In this document: piece by piece, positions 10,549 through 18,877 of the stretch
How the letters are laid out: each line of letters begins with the position of its first letter
Position numbering within the stretch: the first letter of the stretch is position 1
Source of the DNA: Labrys monachus
GTDB lineage: Bacteria; Pseudomonadota; Alphaproteobacteria; Rhizobiales; Labraceae
Direction of reading: 5' to 3'
NCBI RefSeq assembly: GCF_030814655.1
Contig: NZ_JAUSVK010000001.1
Coordinates: 1,061,043 to 1,125,042 of the forward strand
Length of the DNA: 64,000 bases
Program-made: the position numbers and the translations under genes
Notes under the pieces: generated by a model
What the model saw: only the letters and a program-made list of their open reading frames with translations
Told to the model about the DNA's origin: nothing
Databases searched by the model: none

Positions 10549-11739
10549 TTACTGTCCGGCTCCGCTGGTGTCGGCGGGCGTGGCGCTGGCCGGCGAAGGC
10601 GAAACCTTGATGCCCGGCCGTACGCGCTGGATGCCTGCTACCACGACGTGGTCGCCCTCGTTCAGCCCCGAAGAGACCATGGCGACCGCCGCGGTCGACG
10701 GGCCGAGCTGGATGCGCTTCTGGGATACCGTGTCGTCGGCGCCGACGACGTAGACGTAACTGCCCTGCTGGTCAGAGAGCACAGACGAACGCGGAATGGC
10801 CAGTGCGACGACCGGCTCGACGCCTTCGAGCAGCACCGTGATGAATTCACCGTCCACCAGCTGCCGCCGGTTGATGTCGCCGGGTTTCGTGCCGGGGGTG
10901 ATCGGATTGGGAATGGTGCCGCGCAGGACGATGGTGTCGGTCGAGTTCGCGACCGACGGATCGATGAAGTCGAGCTTACCCTGTTGCGCGTAGATCTTGC
11001 CATCGGGCAGGCGGATGCGGATCTTCACCGCGTCGAAGCCGCCCTTGCCGGCATAGTGCTCGCTGAGATCGAGCAATTGGCGCGACGGCACCGGAAAGGT
11101 CACATACATCGGATCCTGGCTGACGATCGTCGACAGCGTGCCGGAAGTCGGCCCCACGACGTTTCCGACGGTGATGGCGGTCCGTCCGATCTTCCCGTCG
11201 ATCGGGGCGGCGATGGTCGTGTAGTCGAGATTGATCTGGGAGGTCTTGAGCTGGGCCTGCGCGCCGAGCAACTGGGCGGCGTAGGCCTGCTGCTGGGCGA
11301 GGGCGCTGTCGACCGCCGATTGCTGGCCGGCCGGGGTGGAGAGCAGGGACTGAGCGCGTTTCGTGGTCAGGGTGGCGTTGCGCAGGAGCGCCTCGAACTG
11401 GGCGATATTGGCCTTGCTGCTGTCCACCAGCGCCTCGAAGGGCGGGCGTTCCAGGCGGTACAGTACATCGCCCTTCTTCACCTCGGCGCCTTCGGTAAAC
11501 GGAACCTCCTCCAGCTCGGCCGTGACGCGCGCGACGATGTTGACCCGGTTCACCGCTTCGACGCGCCCGATGAATTCCTGGACCTGGGTGATCGGCTTCT
11601 TGGCCGCGACGACGAAGCCCACGGCCGGAGGACCGCCGGGCATCTGGGCGAGTGCCTGCCCTTCGAGCGTGCCGAAGGCGACGGCCGAAAGAATCAGGAA
11701 GCGGAAGGAGAGGCAGCGCAGCGGAGCAAGAGACAGCAT
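10549..11739 (-). CDS. RND efflux periplasmic adaptor (membrane fusion protein, AcrA type)
   Basis: This 396-residue protein begins with a signal sequence (MLSLAPLRCLSFRFLILSAV, Ala-rich cleavage region near 30). It has the half-lipoyl segments VEAVNRVNIVARVTAELEEV and TTIAAPIDGKIGRTAITVGN around a coiled-coil hairpin (about 100-175), then beta-barrel and membrane-proximal domains. It bridges the RND pump to an outer-membrane channel. The ATG at 11739 has AGGA about 8 nt upstream; the frame continues upstream but reads non-family sequence. It is co-transcribed with the pump gene. A palindrome about 115 bp upstream (11853-11868) may be its operator. No regulator gene is adjacent. Confidence 0.93.
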   Translation of the reverse strand: MLSLAPLRCLSFRFLILSAVAFGTLEGQALAQMPGGPPAVGFVVAAKKPITQVQEFIGRVEAVNRVNIVARVTAELEEVPFTEGAEVKKGDVLYRLERPPFEALVDSSKANIAQFEALLRNATLTTKRAQSLLSTPAGQQSAVDSALAQQQAYAAQLLGAQAQLKTSQINLDYTTIAAPIDGKIGRTAITVGNVVGPTSGTLSTIVSQDPMYVTFPVPSRQLLDLSEHYAGKGGFDAVKIRIRLPDGKIYAQQGKLDFIDPSVANSTDTIVLRGTIPNPITPGTKPGDINRRQLVDGEFITVLLEGVEPVVALAIPRSSVLSDQQGSYVYVVGADDTVSQKRIQLGPSTAAVAMVSSGLNEGDHVVVAGIQRVRPGIKVSPSPASATPADTSGAGQ

Positions 11740-11852
11740 CGGACGTCCTGTAGCATGGTCCCGTCCGTCGACGGTCCGGCATCGAACCCCGCTCGGAAGC
11801 GGGCAAAGTCGGCATACGACAAGAAGACGCCAAACGCCAGCGCACGCACCAA

Positions 11853-11868
11853 GATACCGTATCGTATC
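11853..11868. promoter_or_regulatory. Candidate operator upstream of the RND operon
   Basis: GATAC-N6-GTATC (GATACCGTATCGTATC) is an inverted repeat in the 256 bp region between the divergent adaptor and DUF992 genes. Repressors of TetR type bind sites of this size and spacing near RND operons. Assigning it to such a regulator is inference, since none is encoded nearby. Confidence 0.4.
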
Positions 11869-11995
11869 AGGAACCGAAAGTGGACCGAGGAAAGCACGGA
11901 CCGAGGGGGCGATAGGCCGCGCGATTATCTCCGGAACAAAATCGGTGCCCGACCGTTGGCACACACCTGTTGGATCAATTGAATGGGATCTCGCC

Positions 11996-12472
11996 ATGCG
12001 CTTTCCTCTTGCATTGTCTTGCGCTGCTCTGGCTGTCTGCGCCGCTTCCCTGCAAGCGGCCCCGGCCGAGGCCAGCGTCCAGGTCGGCGTGTTGCGCTGC
12101 GACGTGTCGGCAGGCCTCGGGATGATCATCACCTCGTCGAAGAGCATGCGCTGCGCCTTCCGTTCGACGCACGGTCATACCGACCGCTATGTCGGCACCA
12201 TCCGGAAGTTCGGCCTCGATATCGGCAGGACGGAGCGCGGCGTACTGGTCTGGGACGTGCTCTCCTCGACGACCGGGCCGCAGCGGGGCGCTTTGGCGGG
12301 AGACTATGTCGGGGTGTCGGCGTCCGCGACGGCCGGCGTCGGCGGCGGGGCGAATGCGCTGGTCGGCGGCTCCGGCCGATCCTTCACCTTGCAGCCTCTT
12401 TCCGGCCAGGCGCAGAGAGGCGTCAGCCTCGCGGCGGGCGTCGCGTCGCTGACCCTGCGACCCGTGCGCTGA
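11996..12472 (+). CDS. DUF992 family periplasmic protein
   Basis: The 158-residue product has a signal peptide (MRFPLALSCAALAVCAASLQ, cleavage near ASA/EAS). The mature domain reads VGVLRCDVSAGLGMIITSSK, then MRCAFRS, DRYVGTIRKFGLDIG and a glycine-rich middle, which is the DUF992 pattern with two conserved cysteines. The family is widespread in Rhizobiales and its function is unknown. GGGA lies upstream of the ATG. It is divergent from the RND operon. The same strand carries longer open frames over this region, but only this frame gives a secretion signal and family sequence. Confidence 0.85.
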   Translation: MRFPLALSCAALAVCAASLQAAPAEASVQVGVLRCDVSAGLGMIITSSKSMRCAFRSTHGHTDRYVGTIRKFGLDIGRTERGVLVWDVLSSTTGPQRGALAGDYVGVSASATAGVGGGANALVGGSGRSFTLQPLSGQAQRGVSLAAGVASLTLRPVR

Positions 12473-13162
12473 CGGCAGCTTGAAGCAGGGGACCACTTGG
12501 CCCGTTGGCGCGCCGCGCAACGGCGTATACGGGTCCCGGCGAAGGTGCCGAAGCTCGCGAACCCTTCTGTGTGCTTCGCCGGCACCACGGTGTGGATGAC
12601 ATTCGGGCGCCCGTTGAGCCAAGGCGGCGGTCGCAGGCGCGTTCGTTGCCGAGGATCTGACGGACCGGTCGCCATGCCAGGGTACGCTATCCGGCCAGAA
12701 TAGGCCTTCCTTCGACAAGAGACAAAGCGGCTCCATCTCTTTAGCTGCTCTGCGGGCGGCCCCGGAGCATCGATGCCGCCGATCTTCCGACGTGACATCG
12801 CCCGCGCCATTCCAACGTCGTGGCGCTTCCCGGGCATTCCGATCGACGATGTTCAATGCCCCGGGGCGCTGCTCTGTTGCAGGCGGCAACCTCCGCGACC
12901 TTGCATAGCGCCGGTCACCCAGGACGCGGATGGAATGCTGGTCATCGTGGTGCGCATGTCGTTCGCGGCTGGGGCAAGATCTCGGCTTTCAGGCCCGCAG
13001 CCGGCGCCTCGGATTCCCATGACCGGCGCGAATGCGAGATCGCCGACCGTACGAACCCACAGCCTCCGCCCGGCGTGGGCGAGAGGCGCAAGCACATCCA
13101 GAAAGCGAGACCGCAAGTATGCTCGCGGTCTCGCTGTAGGATTCAGAGACGAATCTCCGGCG
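12473..13162. other. Intergenic region, no convincing gene
   Basis: These 690 bp lie between DUF992 and the histidine-rich gene, which converge. Short frames exist on both strands but lack ribosome sites and family resemblance. The only clear structure is the terminator hairpin at 13104-13135. Confidence 0.4.
13104..13135 (-). terminator. Intrinsic terminator of the histidine-rich protein gene
   Basis: AGCGAGACCGC and its exact complement GCGGTCTCGCT form an 11 bp stem with a 10 nt loop. On the minus strand the hairpin is followed by TTCT. It lies 27 nt beyond the stop of the gene 13163-13660. Confidence 0.75.
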
Positions 13163-13660
13163 CTAGTGGCCGTTATGACCGCCATGGTGTCCACCATGGT
13201 GGCCGTGATGGCCGCCGTGGTGCCCATGATGACCGCCATTGTGCCCACCGTGGTGGCCGTGATGACCGCCATGGTGACTGTGGCCATGATGGCCGTGATG
13301 GCCGCCGTGGTGACCATGGTGGCCATGGTGGTCGTGACCGTGATGACCATGATGACCATGATGGTGGTGGCCGTGATGGCCGTGATGACCATGGTGGTCG
13401 TGGCCGTGGTGGCCGTGATGGTGGTGGTGCCCATCATGCCCATGGTGGTGGTGATGGTGATGATGATGATGGTGCGGCTCGGGCGCCGGAGCAGGCGTGA
13501 ATTCGTTGGCCACCACCACATTGCTCACGCTCGGATCTTTGCAATAATGCTCAGCGCAGTTCGTCAACGAACCGGTGGCCGCGAGGGCGCTGGAGGGCGA
13601 GATAAGTGCGGTGCCGGCGAGGAACACAATCGGCGCCAATGCGAATACAAGTTTCGACAT
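13163..13660 (-). CDS. Secreted histidine/glycine-rich protein, putative metal binder
   Basis: The 165-residue product starts with a signal peptide (MSKLVFALAPIVFLAGTALI, cleavage after SSALA). A short region with two cysteines (NCAEHYCKD) follows, then a Pro/Ala linker, and from about residue 62 the rest is nearly all His and Gly. It begins with 11 consecutive His and continues as HHG-type repeats with occasional D, N or S. About 65 of 165 residues are His. Such tails bind Zn, Ni, Cu or Co; a role as a periplasmic metal store or buffer is inference. A GGGGA site 7 nt before the ATG and a downstream terminator support a real gene. Low-complexity DNA makes the repeat number likely to vary. Confidence 0.85.
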   Translation of the reverse strand: MSKLVFALAPIVFLAGTALISPSSALAATGSLTNCAEHYCKDPSVSNVVVANEFTPAPAPEPHHHHHHHHHHHGHDGHHHHHGHHGHDHHGHHGHHGHHHHGHHGHHGHDHHGHHGHHGGHHGHHGHSHHGGHHGHHGGHNGGHHGHHGGHHGHHGGHHGGHNGH

Positions 13661-14833
13661 AATGAAATCCCCATGAGAGCTCGCATGCGCACCACATGAG
13701 TGCCATCGCAGCAGAGGCGTTATCTGCTGTAAGAATCCACCTTTGTCAACGGTAAGGATCCACCGTCATGAGCATCTGCGTCGCATTCTTACTGCTGTAA
13801 AGGGCCGATGGTGGCTACGGAAAGCTGTCTTAGGTTTAAAAAATGCTTGCTATATGAAAGTAAAAAACTTCAGAATGGCGGAATATACGTAATTATATCG
13901 CAGGATGTCCCGGATAATTCCGGAATTACGATGCTAGATGCCGTGCGAGAATGTGTTTTTTTGCTCGGCAAAGTGAAAAAATTAGTCAAAAATGTGGCAA
14001 TTATATTGAAGGACGCGCGGGGCGATACGCTGACGTACAGGCTGCCGATACCGTTGTTGTGCCACTGGGCAGAATCCTGCCCCCGTGATATTCGGTCGCG
14101 GGTGTTTTGCGCGAAGACGCTGCATGAGGGCAAAGACACAACTTGAAGTCGCCTGATTTCTGCCGGAATTCACGTAAAAAGACGATGCCGCTCCGTAAGC
14201 ATGCTGCAAATGACGGGGTGTCCGTACTTGTCGGCGGTATCATGCGGCTATTTATGTCAACAACGTGGTGTCCATCCGCATGGTAGAGCTCAAGTTATTT
14301 CTTGGTGCCGGACGTTCAGGTCGCCATGGTCAGAAAGACGGGGCGCCACCATTTCGTATAAGGCGGGAACGTCTCTGATTGGAAGGGTTCTGCATTGCTT
14401 TAATGCAAAGGCCGAGGGTCCATCGGACGGATTTTATCCGCGGTCCGCGCGATCTGAAACGCATAATACGTTCCGCTCACGGGCGATCGCTCCCGATTTA
14501 TTGATCCCGGCGAGGCGCCGGGCTTCGAGATAAATTTGGTCCGATCCGCCTGCATCGACGGCCAGCGCGTCCGGCCGCATGTCGAATCGGGTCTGAAGGC
14601 GGTCGGCGACACGCCGAGGCGGGCGGGGAACAAGCGCCGTGCCCCGGTGTTTCCATGCCGATTATGGTCGGCGCCGAGTCGGGAGGCCTCGTCTTCGTTC
14701 ATCCTGGGTACAGGTCGAAGGTGAGAGAACACCGTTCAGGCGGCACAGCATGGCGGATTTCGTACCCCTTCGCTGCGTCTTTCGTGTGACCTCGGATATC
14801 GGCGTCCGGCGTTCAAGTGGGAAGGAGAGTGGC
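13661..14833. other. Long AT-richer gene-poor stretch between the His-rich gene and OpgC
   Basis: These 1.17 kb are less GC-rich than their surroundings, especially 13800-14030. Small inverted and direct repeats lie near the left end: CAGCAGA/TCTGCTG at 13709-13729, and GTAAGAATCCACC (13729-13741) repeated as GTAAGGATCCACC (13752-13764). An open frame on + at 13808-14146 (112 codons, rich in AAA, ATA and TTG codons) and one on - at 13870-14139 have no ribosome site or family resemblance. The stretch could be an acquired remnant, a regulatory region or an RNA locus; I cannot decide. Confidence 0.4.
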
Positions 14834-16507
14834 ATGGATGCTCCGGGGAGCCGCTCCGACTTTGCAAATTTGATAGGACCACATTTGAAATCGATGAGGC
14901 CTTATCTTTTCACCGCCCTGTTCGTGCTGCTCTGCTGGCCTCTGAGGTGGGTGTTCCCCTGGCACGGCTATTCCTTCTTCCTGTTCCTGCCGGCCGTTGC
15001 GCTTTCATCGGCATGGTTCGGCCTCGGCGCCGGCCTGTTCGCCCTGGCCCTGACGAGCCTCGCGGCGACATTCTTCTTCATCAACCCGGTTTACGCCCTG
15101 TGGCTGTCGCCCCAGGAACTGCCGCCGCTCGCGCTTTACGCGTTGACGTCGATCGGCATCATCGGGGCTTGCGAGGGCCTGCGCCTCGCCGCCCGGGAGC
15201 TTTCGGCCGCCTGGCGCGGCCGTCAAGATCGACGTCGGACGGCGAACGGCTGGGCGGTGACCGGCTCGGCAGCGACCGGGTTGGCTGCGACTGGAGCCAA
15301 GGCCGGCGCGAGGCCGCGCTCGGGCTCCGTGGACATGTGGCGGGGCTTCGTGCTGTGCACGATCTTCATCAATCACATGCCCGGCAATGTGTTCGAAGCC
15401 CTCACATTCCGGAATATCGGCCTTTCCGACTCCGCCGAGGCCTTCGTCTTCCTGTCGGGCGTGGCGATGGCGCTGGCCTACCGCAAGAAATTCGAATCGG
15501 GCAGGGAAACCGATGTCTCGCTCTCCCTGCTCAAGCGGGCGGTCAAGCTGTACGGGATCCATATCCTGATGTCGCTGGCCGGCCTGGCGATCTTCGCGGC
15601 CGGCGCCATCATCTGGCGCGATCCGGCCCTGATGGCCATGCATGGGCGCGATCTCTACGTGAAGGATGCCGGTACCTTCGTGGTGGGTCTGGTCTCCCTC
15701 GGCCATCAGCTCGGCTATTTCAACATATTGCCCCTCTACATCGTCCTCATCGCCTTCGTGCCCGGCCTGCTCTATCTCGCGCGCATCCGGCTGGAGCTCA
15801 TGCTGGCGGCGTCGGTCCTGCTTTATGCCGCCACGCGCTTCTACGGCTGGAACCTGCCCAATTGGCCGATCCCCGGCGGCTGGTTCTTCAATCCTTTCGC
15901 CTGGCAGCTGATGATGGCGATCGGCATCGCCGCCGGGCAGATGATGCAGCAGCACAGCCTGCCGAGATCGAAGTCCCTCTTCGTTCTGAGTTGCGTGATC
16001 GTCTTCGTCGGAGCCTTCGTGGTGACCAACGGCTTCGACCTGTCGTTCGGCGTCCGCGACGCCGTCTATGGCTGGCTCGATCTCGACAAGACCAATCTGG
16101 GCATCGGCCGGCTCGTGCATTTCCTCGGCCTGGCCTATTTCATCTACGGCCTGGGCGTTTCGGGCCGCCTGGCGGCTTCCCGTCTCCTGCAGCCGCTGGT
16201 GGTGCTGGGCCGCAACGGGCTGCTGGTGTTCGTGCTCCTATCGCTTCTCGCCGCGCTCGGACAGGTCCTGCTGCTCTCCGGCCATAACGGGCTCGGGGTC
16301 CAGCTCGCTCTCGTCGTCGGCGGACTCTGCTTCTTCTACGCCGCAGCCCGGCTGAGCGAGGCCGAACGCGCCGCCGGCCTGATCGGCAGGGCGCGCCCGT
16401 GGGGGCGGCGGGCAGGATTCCTGCAAGCCCAACCGGTCCTCGCCGACTCGCCTGGCGAGCGCGCGCTGGCGCCCGTCAGCAAGGCCTCGGCGTCTCCGCG
16501 CCGCTGA
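14834..16507 (+). CDS. OpgC-family glucan succinyltransferase fused to an N-terminal DUF4118-like membrane domain
   Basis: The 557-residue membrane protein has two parts. Residues 20-125 hold three to four helices like the sensor-associated DUF4118 domain (FFLFLPAVALSSAWFGLGAG). A Gly/Ala/Thr-rich linker (about 130-163) follows. The OpgC acyltransferase domain then starts at 165 (VDMWRGFVLCTIFINHMPGN, SAEAFVFLSGVAMALAYRKK) with about ten helices. OpgC proteins add succinyl groups to osmoregulated periplasmic glucans; standard members lack the first domain. The start is fixed by AAGGAG 6 nt upstream of ATG 14834. The 3' neighbour is a convergent GH3 glucosidase, so a shared link to beta-glucans is possible. 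Confidence 0.85.
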   Translation: MDAPGSRSDFANLIGPHLKSMRPYLFTALFVLLCWPLRWVFPWHGYSFFLFLPAVALSSAWFGLGAGLFALALTSLAATFFFINPVYALWLSPQELPPLALYALTSIGIIGACEGLRLAARELSAAWRGRQDRRRTANGWAVTGSAATGLAATGAKAGARPRSGSVDMWRGFVLCTIFINHMPGNVFEALTFRNIGLSDSAEAFVFLSGVAMALAYRKKFESGRETDVSLSLLKRAVKLYGIHILMSLAGLAIFAAGAIIWRDPALMAMHGRDLYVKDAGTFVVGLVSLGHQLGYFNILPLYIVLIAFVPGLLYLARIRLELMLAASVLLYAATRFYGWNLPNWPIPGGWFFNPFAWQLMMAIGIAAGQMMQQHSLPRSKSLFVLSCVIVFVGAFVVTNGFDLSFGVRDAVYGWLDLDKTNLGIGRLVHFLGLAYFIYGLGVSGRLAASRLLQPLVVLGRNGLLVFVLLSLLAALGQVLLLSGHNGLGVQLALVVGGLCFFYAAARLSEAERAAGLIGRARPWGRRAGFLQAQPVLADSPGERALAPVSKASASPRR

Positions 16508-16584
16508 GGCCTCCGAAGGCGGCGGCATCCCGGAAGCGGATCGGGTTGCCGTCCGGCTCGCAGCGCTTCGAAAGCAGGCGTTCC

Positions 16585-18717
16585 TCAGGTCTTCAAGGTC
16601 ACCATGGCCGTCAGGAGGCGGCTGCGGTCGGCGGTGGTGCCGAGGAGAATCTCGAAGGCGCCGGCCTCCAGGACCGGCTTCAACGCCGCATCGAGAAAGC
16701 CGAGGTCGCGGGCGGGAAGGTCGAAGGCCACCGTTCCGCTGTTGGCGGGATCGAGCACGATCTTGGTGAAGCCCTTCAACTCCAGGACAGGCCGCGAGAC
16801 GCTCGCTACGACATCGCGTACGAAGAGGAAGACCGTTTCCTCCACACGGGTGGCACCGCGGTTCGTCGCCGTGGCCGTGACGCGCAGCGTATCATCCGCG
16901 GCAAGCTCGGCATGGCTGGTCCTGAGATCCGCGAACTCGACCTCGCCATAGGTCAGTCCGTGGCCGAAGGGAAAGCGGGGCGTGTTGGGGACGTCGATGT
17001 ATTTGCTGGTGTAGTGATCCTGCGCATTATAGGGCCGCCCGGTGGGATAATGCGCGAAGAACAGAGGCAATTGGCCCACGGCTTGGGGCCAGCTGACGGG
17101 TAGTCGGCCCGTCGGGGCGAAGGCCCCCGTCAGCAGGTCGGCCACGGCGGGCCCCGCCTGCTCGCCGAGGAACCAGCCCATCAGCACGGCGTCCGCCTTG
17201 TCGAGCAGGGACGGCACGATCAGCGGCCTTCCGGCGAAGAGCACCACGACGACCTTCTTGCCCAAGGCGAGCAGCGCATCGGCCAGCGCCTGCTGCTGGC
17301 CGGGAAGGCCGGGATCCGCCCGGCTCGCCGCTTCTCCGCTCATGACGGCGGCCTCGCCGAGGCACAGGACGACGACGTCGGCGCCCCGCGCCGTCTCCAC
17401 GGCGGCGGCGATGCCCGACCGGTCCTCGCTCTCGATGTCGACGCCCACGGCGTAGGCGACATCCGTCTTCACCGCCGCGCGCAGGCCCTCGAGCAGGGTG
17501 ACGCTGTCCTCCGCCCGCGCCGCGCCGCCCCAGGGGCCGCGCATCTCCGTCCTGGCGTGGGCCAGCGGGCCGATCAGGGCGATGCGTTCCTGCGGCGCCA
17601 GCGGCAGGGCGCCCTTGCGGTTGGTCAGCAGCACGGCGGATCTGCGTCCCATGTCGCGCGCCACCTCGCGATGGTCGAGACCGCCGGCCACGGTGGCGGG
17701 GGGCGACGAGCCGCGCCTGTAGGGCGCATCGAACAGGCCGAGACGCTCCTTCAGGGCCAGGACGCGCCGGACTGCCTGGTCGACCTCCTCCATGCCGACG
17801 AGGCCGCGCGCCAGCGCCTCGGGCAGGTGCTTGCGATAGGCGTTCGAGACCATGTCGATATCGATGCCGACCTGCAGGGCCAGCGCGGCCGCCTCGGCGA
17901 GGTCGGCGGCCACGCCATGGTGCAACAATTCGGCAATCGCGTTGTAGTCGCTGATGACGACGCCTTCGAAGCCGAGCTTCTCGCGCAGCCAGCCGCGCAG
18001 CAGGGGCTTGTGGGCCGTCATCGGAATGCCGGCGAGATTGGTGAAGGCCGGCATGATCGCGGCGACGCCGGTCTTCACCGCGGTTTCGAAGGGCGGCAGG
18101 TAGACCTCGTGCAGGGCGCGCTCGGAAATGTCGACGCTGGCATATTCCCGGCCGGCCAGCACCGGTCCGTAGGCGCAGAAATGCTTGGCGGTCGCAGCCA
18201 GCGCGCCGATCGACGACAGATCGGCACCCTCGAAGCCCTTGATCTTGGCGCTCGCCATCTGCTGGGTGACGAAAGGGTCCTCGCCGGCGCTTTCGACCAT
18301 ACGGCCCCAGCGCAGGTCGCGCGAGACGTCGAGCATCGGTGCGAATGTCAGCGCAACGCCGTCGTTCCAGGCTTCCACGGCGGCGATGCGGGCGGTGAGA
18401 GCCCACGCCGCGGGATCGAACATCGCCGCTTCCGCCAGCGGCACCGGGAACATGGTGCGATGGCCGTGGATGATGTCGAGGCCGATCAGCAGGGGAATGC
18501 CGAGGCGGGATTCCTCCACCGCGATGCGCTGGACCTCGTTGACATGATCCGCCCCGACCATGTTGAGCAGGTTGCCGATATCGCCCGAGCGGATCGCGTC
18601 GGGCGAATCGCCGCCGAGGAGAGGGCCCGTCACGGCATAGCCGGAAGCGACCATGTTGAGCTGCCCGAGCTTTTCCCGCAGCGTCATGGTGGCAAGCAGG
18701 GTATCGATCCGGCTCAT
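16585..18717 (-). CDS. Glycoside hydrolase family 3 beta-glucosidase (BglX-like)
   Basis: The protein has 710 residues with the standard GH3 architecture: an N-terminal TIM barrel with KHFCAYG (K178/H179) and nucleophile D257 in VVISDYNAI, a C-terminal alpha/beta sandwich, and a fibronectin III-like tail from about 625. It should release glucose from the non-reducing end of beta-glucosides. There is no signal peptide, unlike E. coli BglX, so it is probably cytoplasmic. The ATG at 18717 is preceded by AGAGGA at 5 nt; the frame extends 13 residues upstream without support. It is divergent from the GH15 gene, with 160 bp between the two starts. Confidence 0.93.
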   Translation of the reverse strand: MSRIDTLLATMTLREKLGQLNMVASGYAVTGPLLGGDSPDAIRSGDIGNLLNMVGADHVNEVQRIAVEESRLGIPLLIGLDIIHGHRTMFPVPLAEAAMFDPAAWALTARIAAVEAWNDGVALTFAPMLDVSRDLRWGRMVESAGEDPFVTQQMASAKIKGFEGADLSSIGALAATAKHFCAYGPVLAGREYASVDISERALHEVYLPPFETAVKTGVAAIMPAFTNLAGIPMTAHKPLLRGWLREKLGFEGVVISDYNAIAELLHHGVAADLAEAAALALQVGIDIDMVSNAYRKHLPEALARGLVGMEEVDQAVRRVLALKERLGLFDAPYRRGSSPPATVAGGLDHREVARDMGRRSAVLLTNRKGALPLAPQERIALIGPLAHARTEMRGPWGGAARAEDSVTLLEGLRAAVKTDVAYAVGVDIESEDRSGIAAAVETARGADVVVLCLGEAAVMSGEAASRADPGLPGQQQALADALLALGKKVVVVLFAGRPLIVPSLLDKADAVLMGWFLGEQAGPAVADLLTGAFAPTGRLPVSWPQAVGQLPLFFAHYPTGRPYNAQDHYTSKYIDVPNTPRFPFGHGLTYGEVEFADLRTSHAELAADDTLRVTATATNRGATRVEETVFLFVRDVVASVSRPVLELKGFTKIVLDPANSGTVAFDLPARDLGFLDAALKPVLEAGAFEILLGTTADRSRLLTAMVTLKT

Positions 18718-18877
18718 GTCGTTCCTCTTTCCGTCGTCGTTGCCATGAACGTCCACGATCAGGACCTTCTACGACTCTGACAGTCTGGCTTAAAGAAATA
18801 ACCATCATAAGGCAGGATGCGCGGTGCTTCGCCGCCACGCGCCGATTGCCGGCGCATCAGGAAGAACGGATACCGCC

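Noticed and set aside
13163-13500. CRISPR-like or satellite array in the repetitive CAT/CAC/GGC tract
   Set aside because: Repeats are 6-9 nt, in frame and encode His/Gly; there are no spacers of uniform length.
12773-13699. Plus-strand Met/Val/Ala-rich frame overlapping the His-rich gene, looking like a membrane protein
   Set aside because: The ATG/GTG repeats are the complement of CAC/CAT histidine codons; there is no ribosome site, while the minus frame has a signal peptide and terminator.
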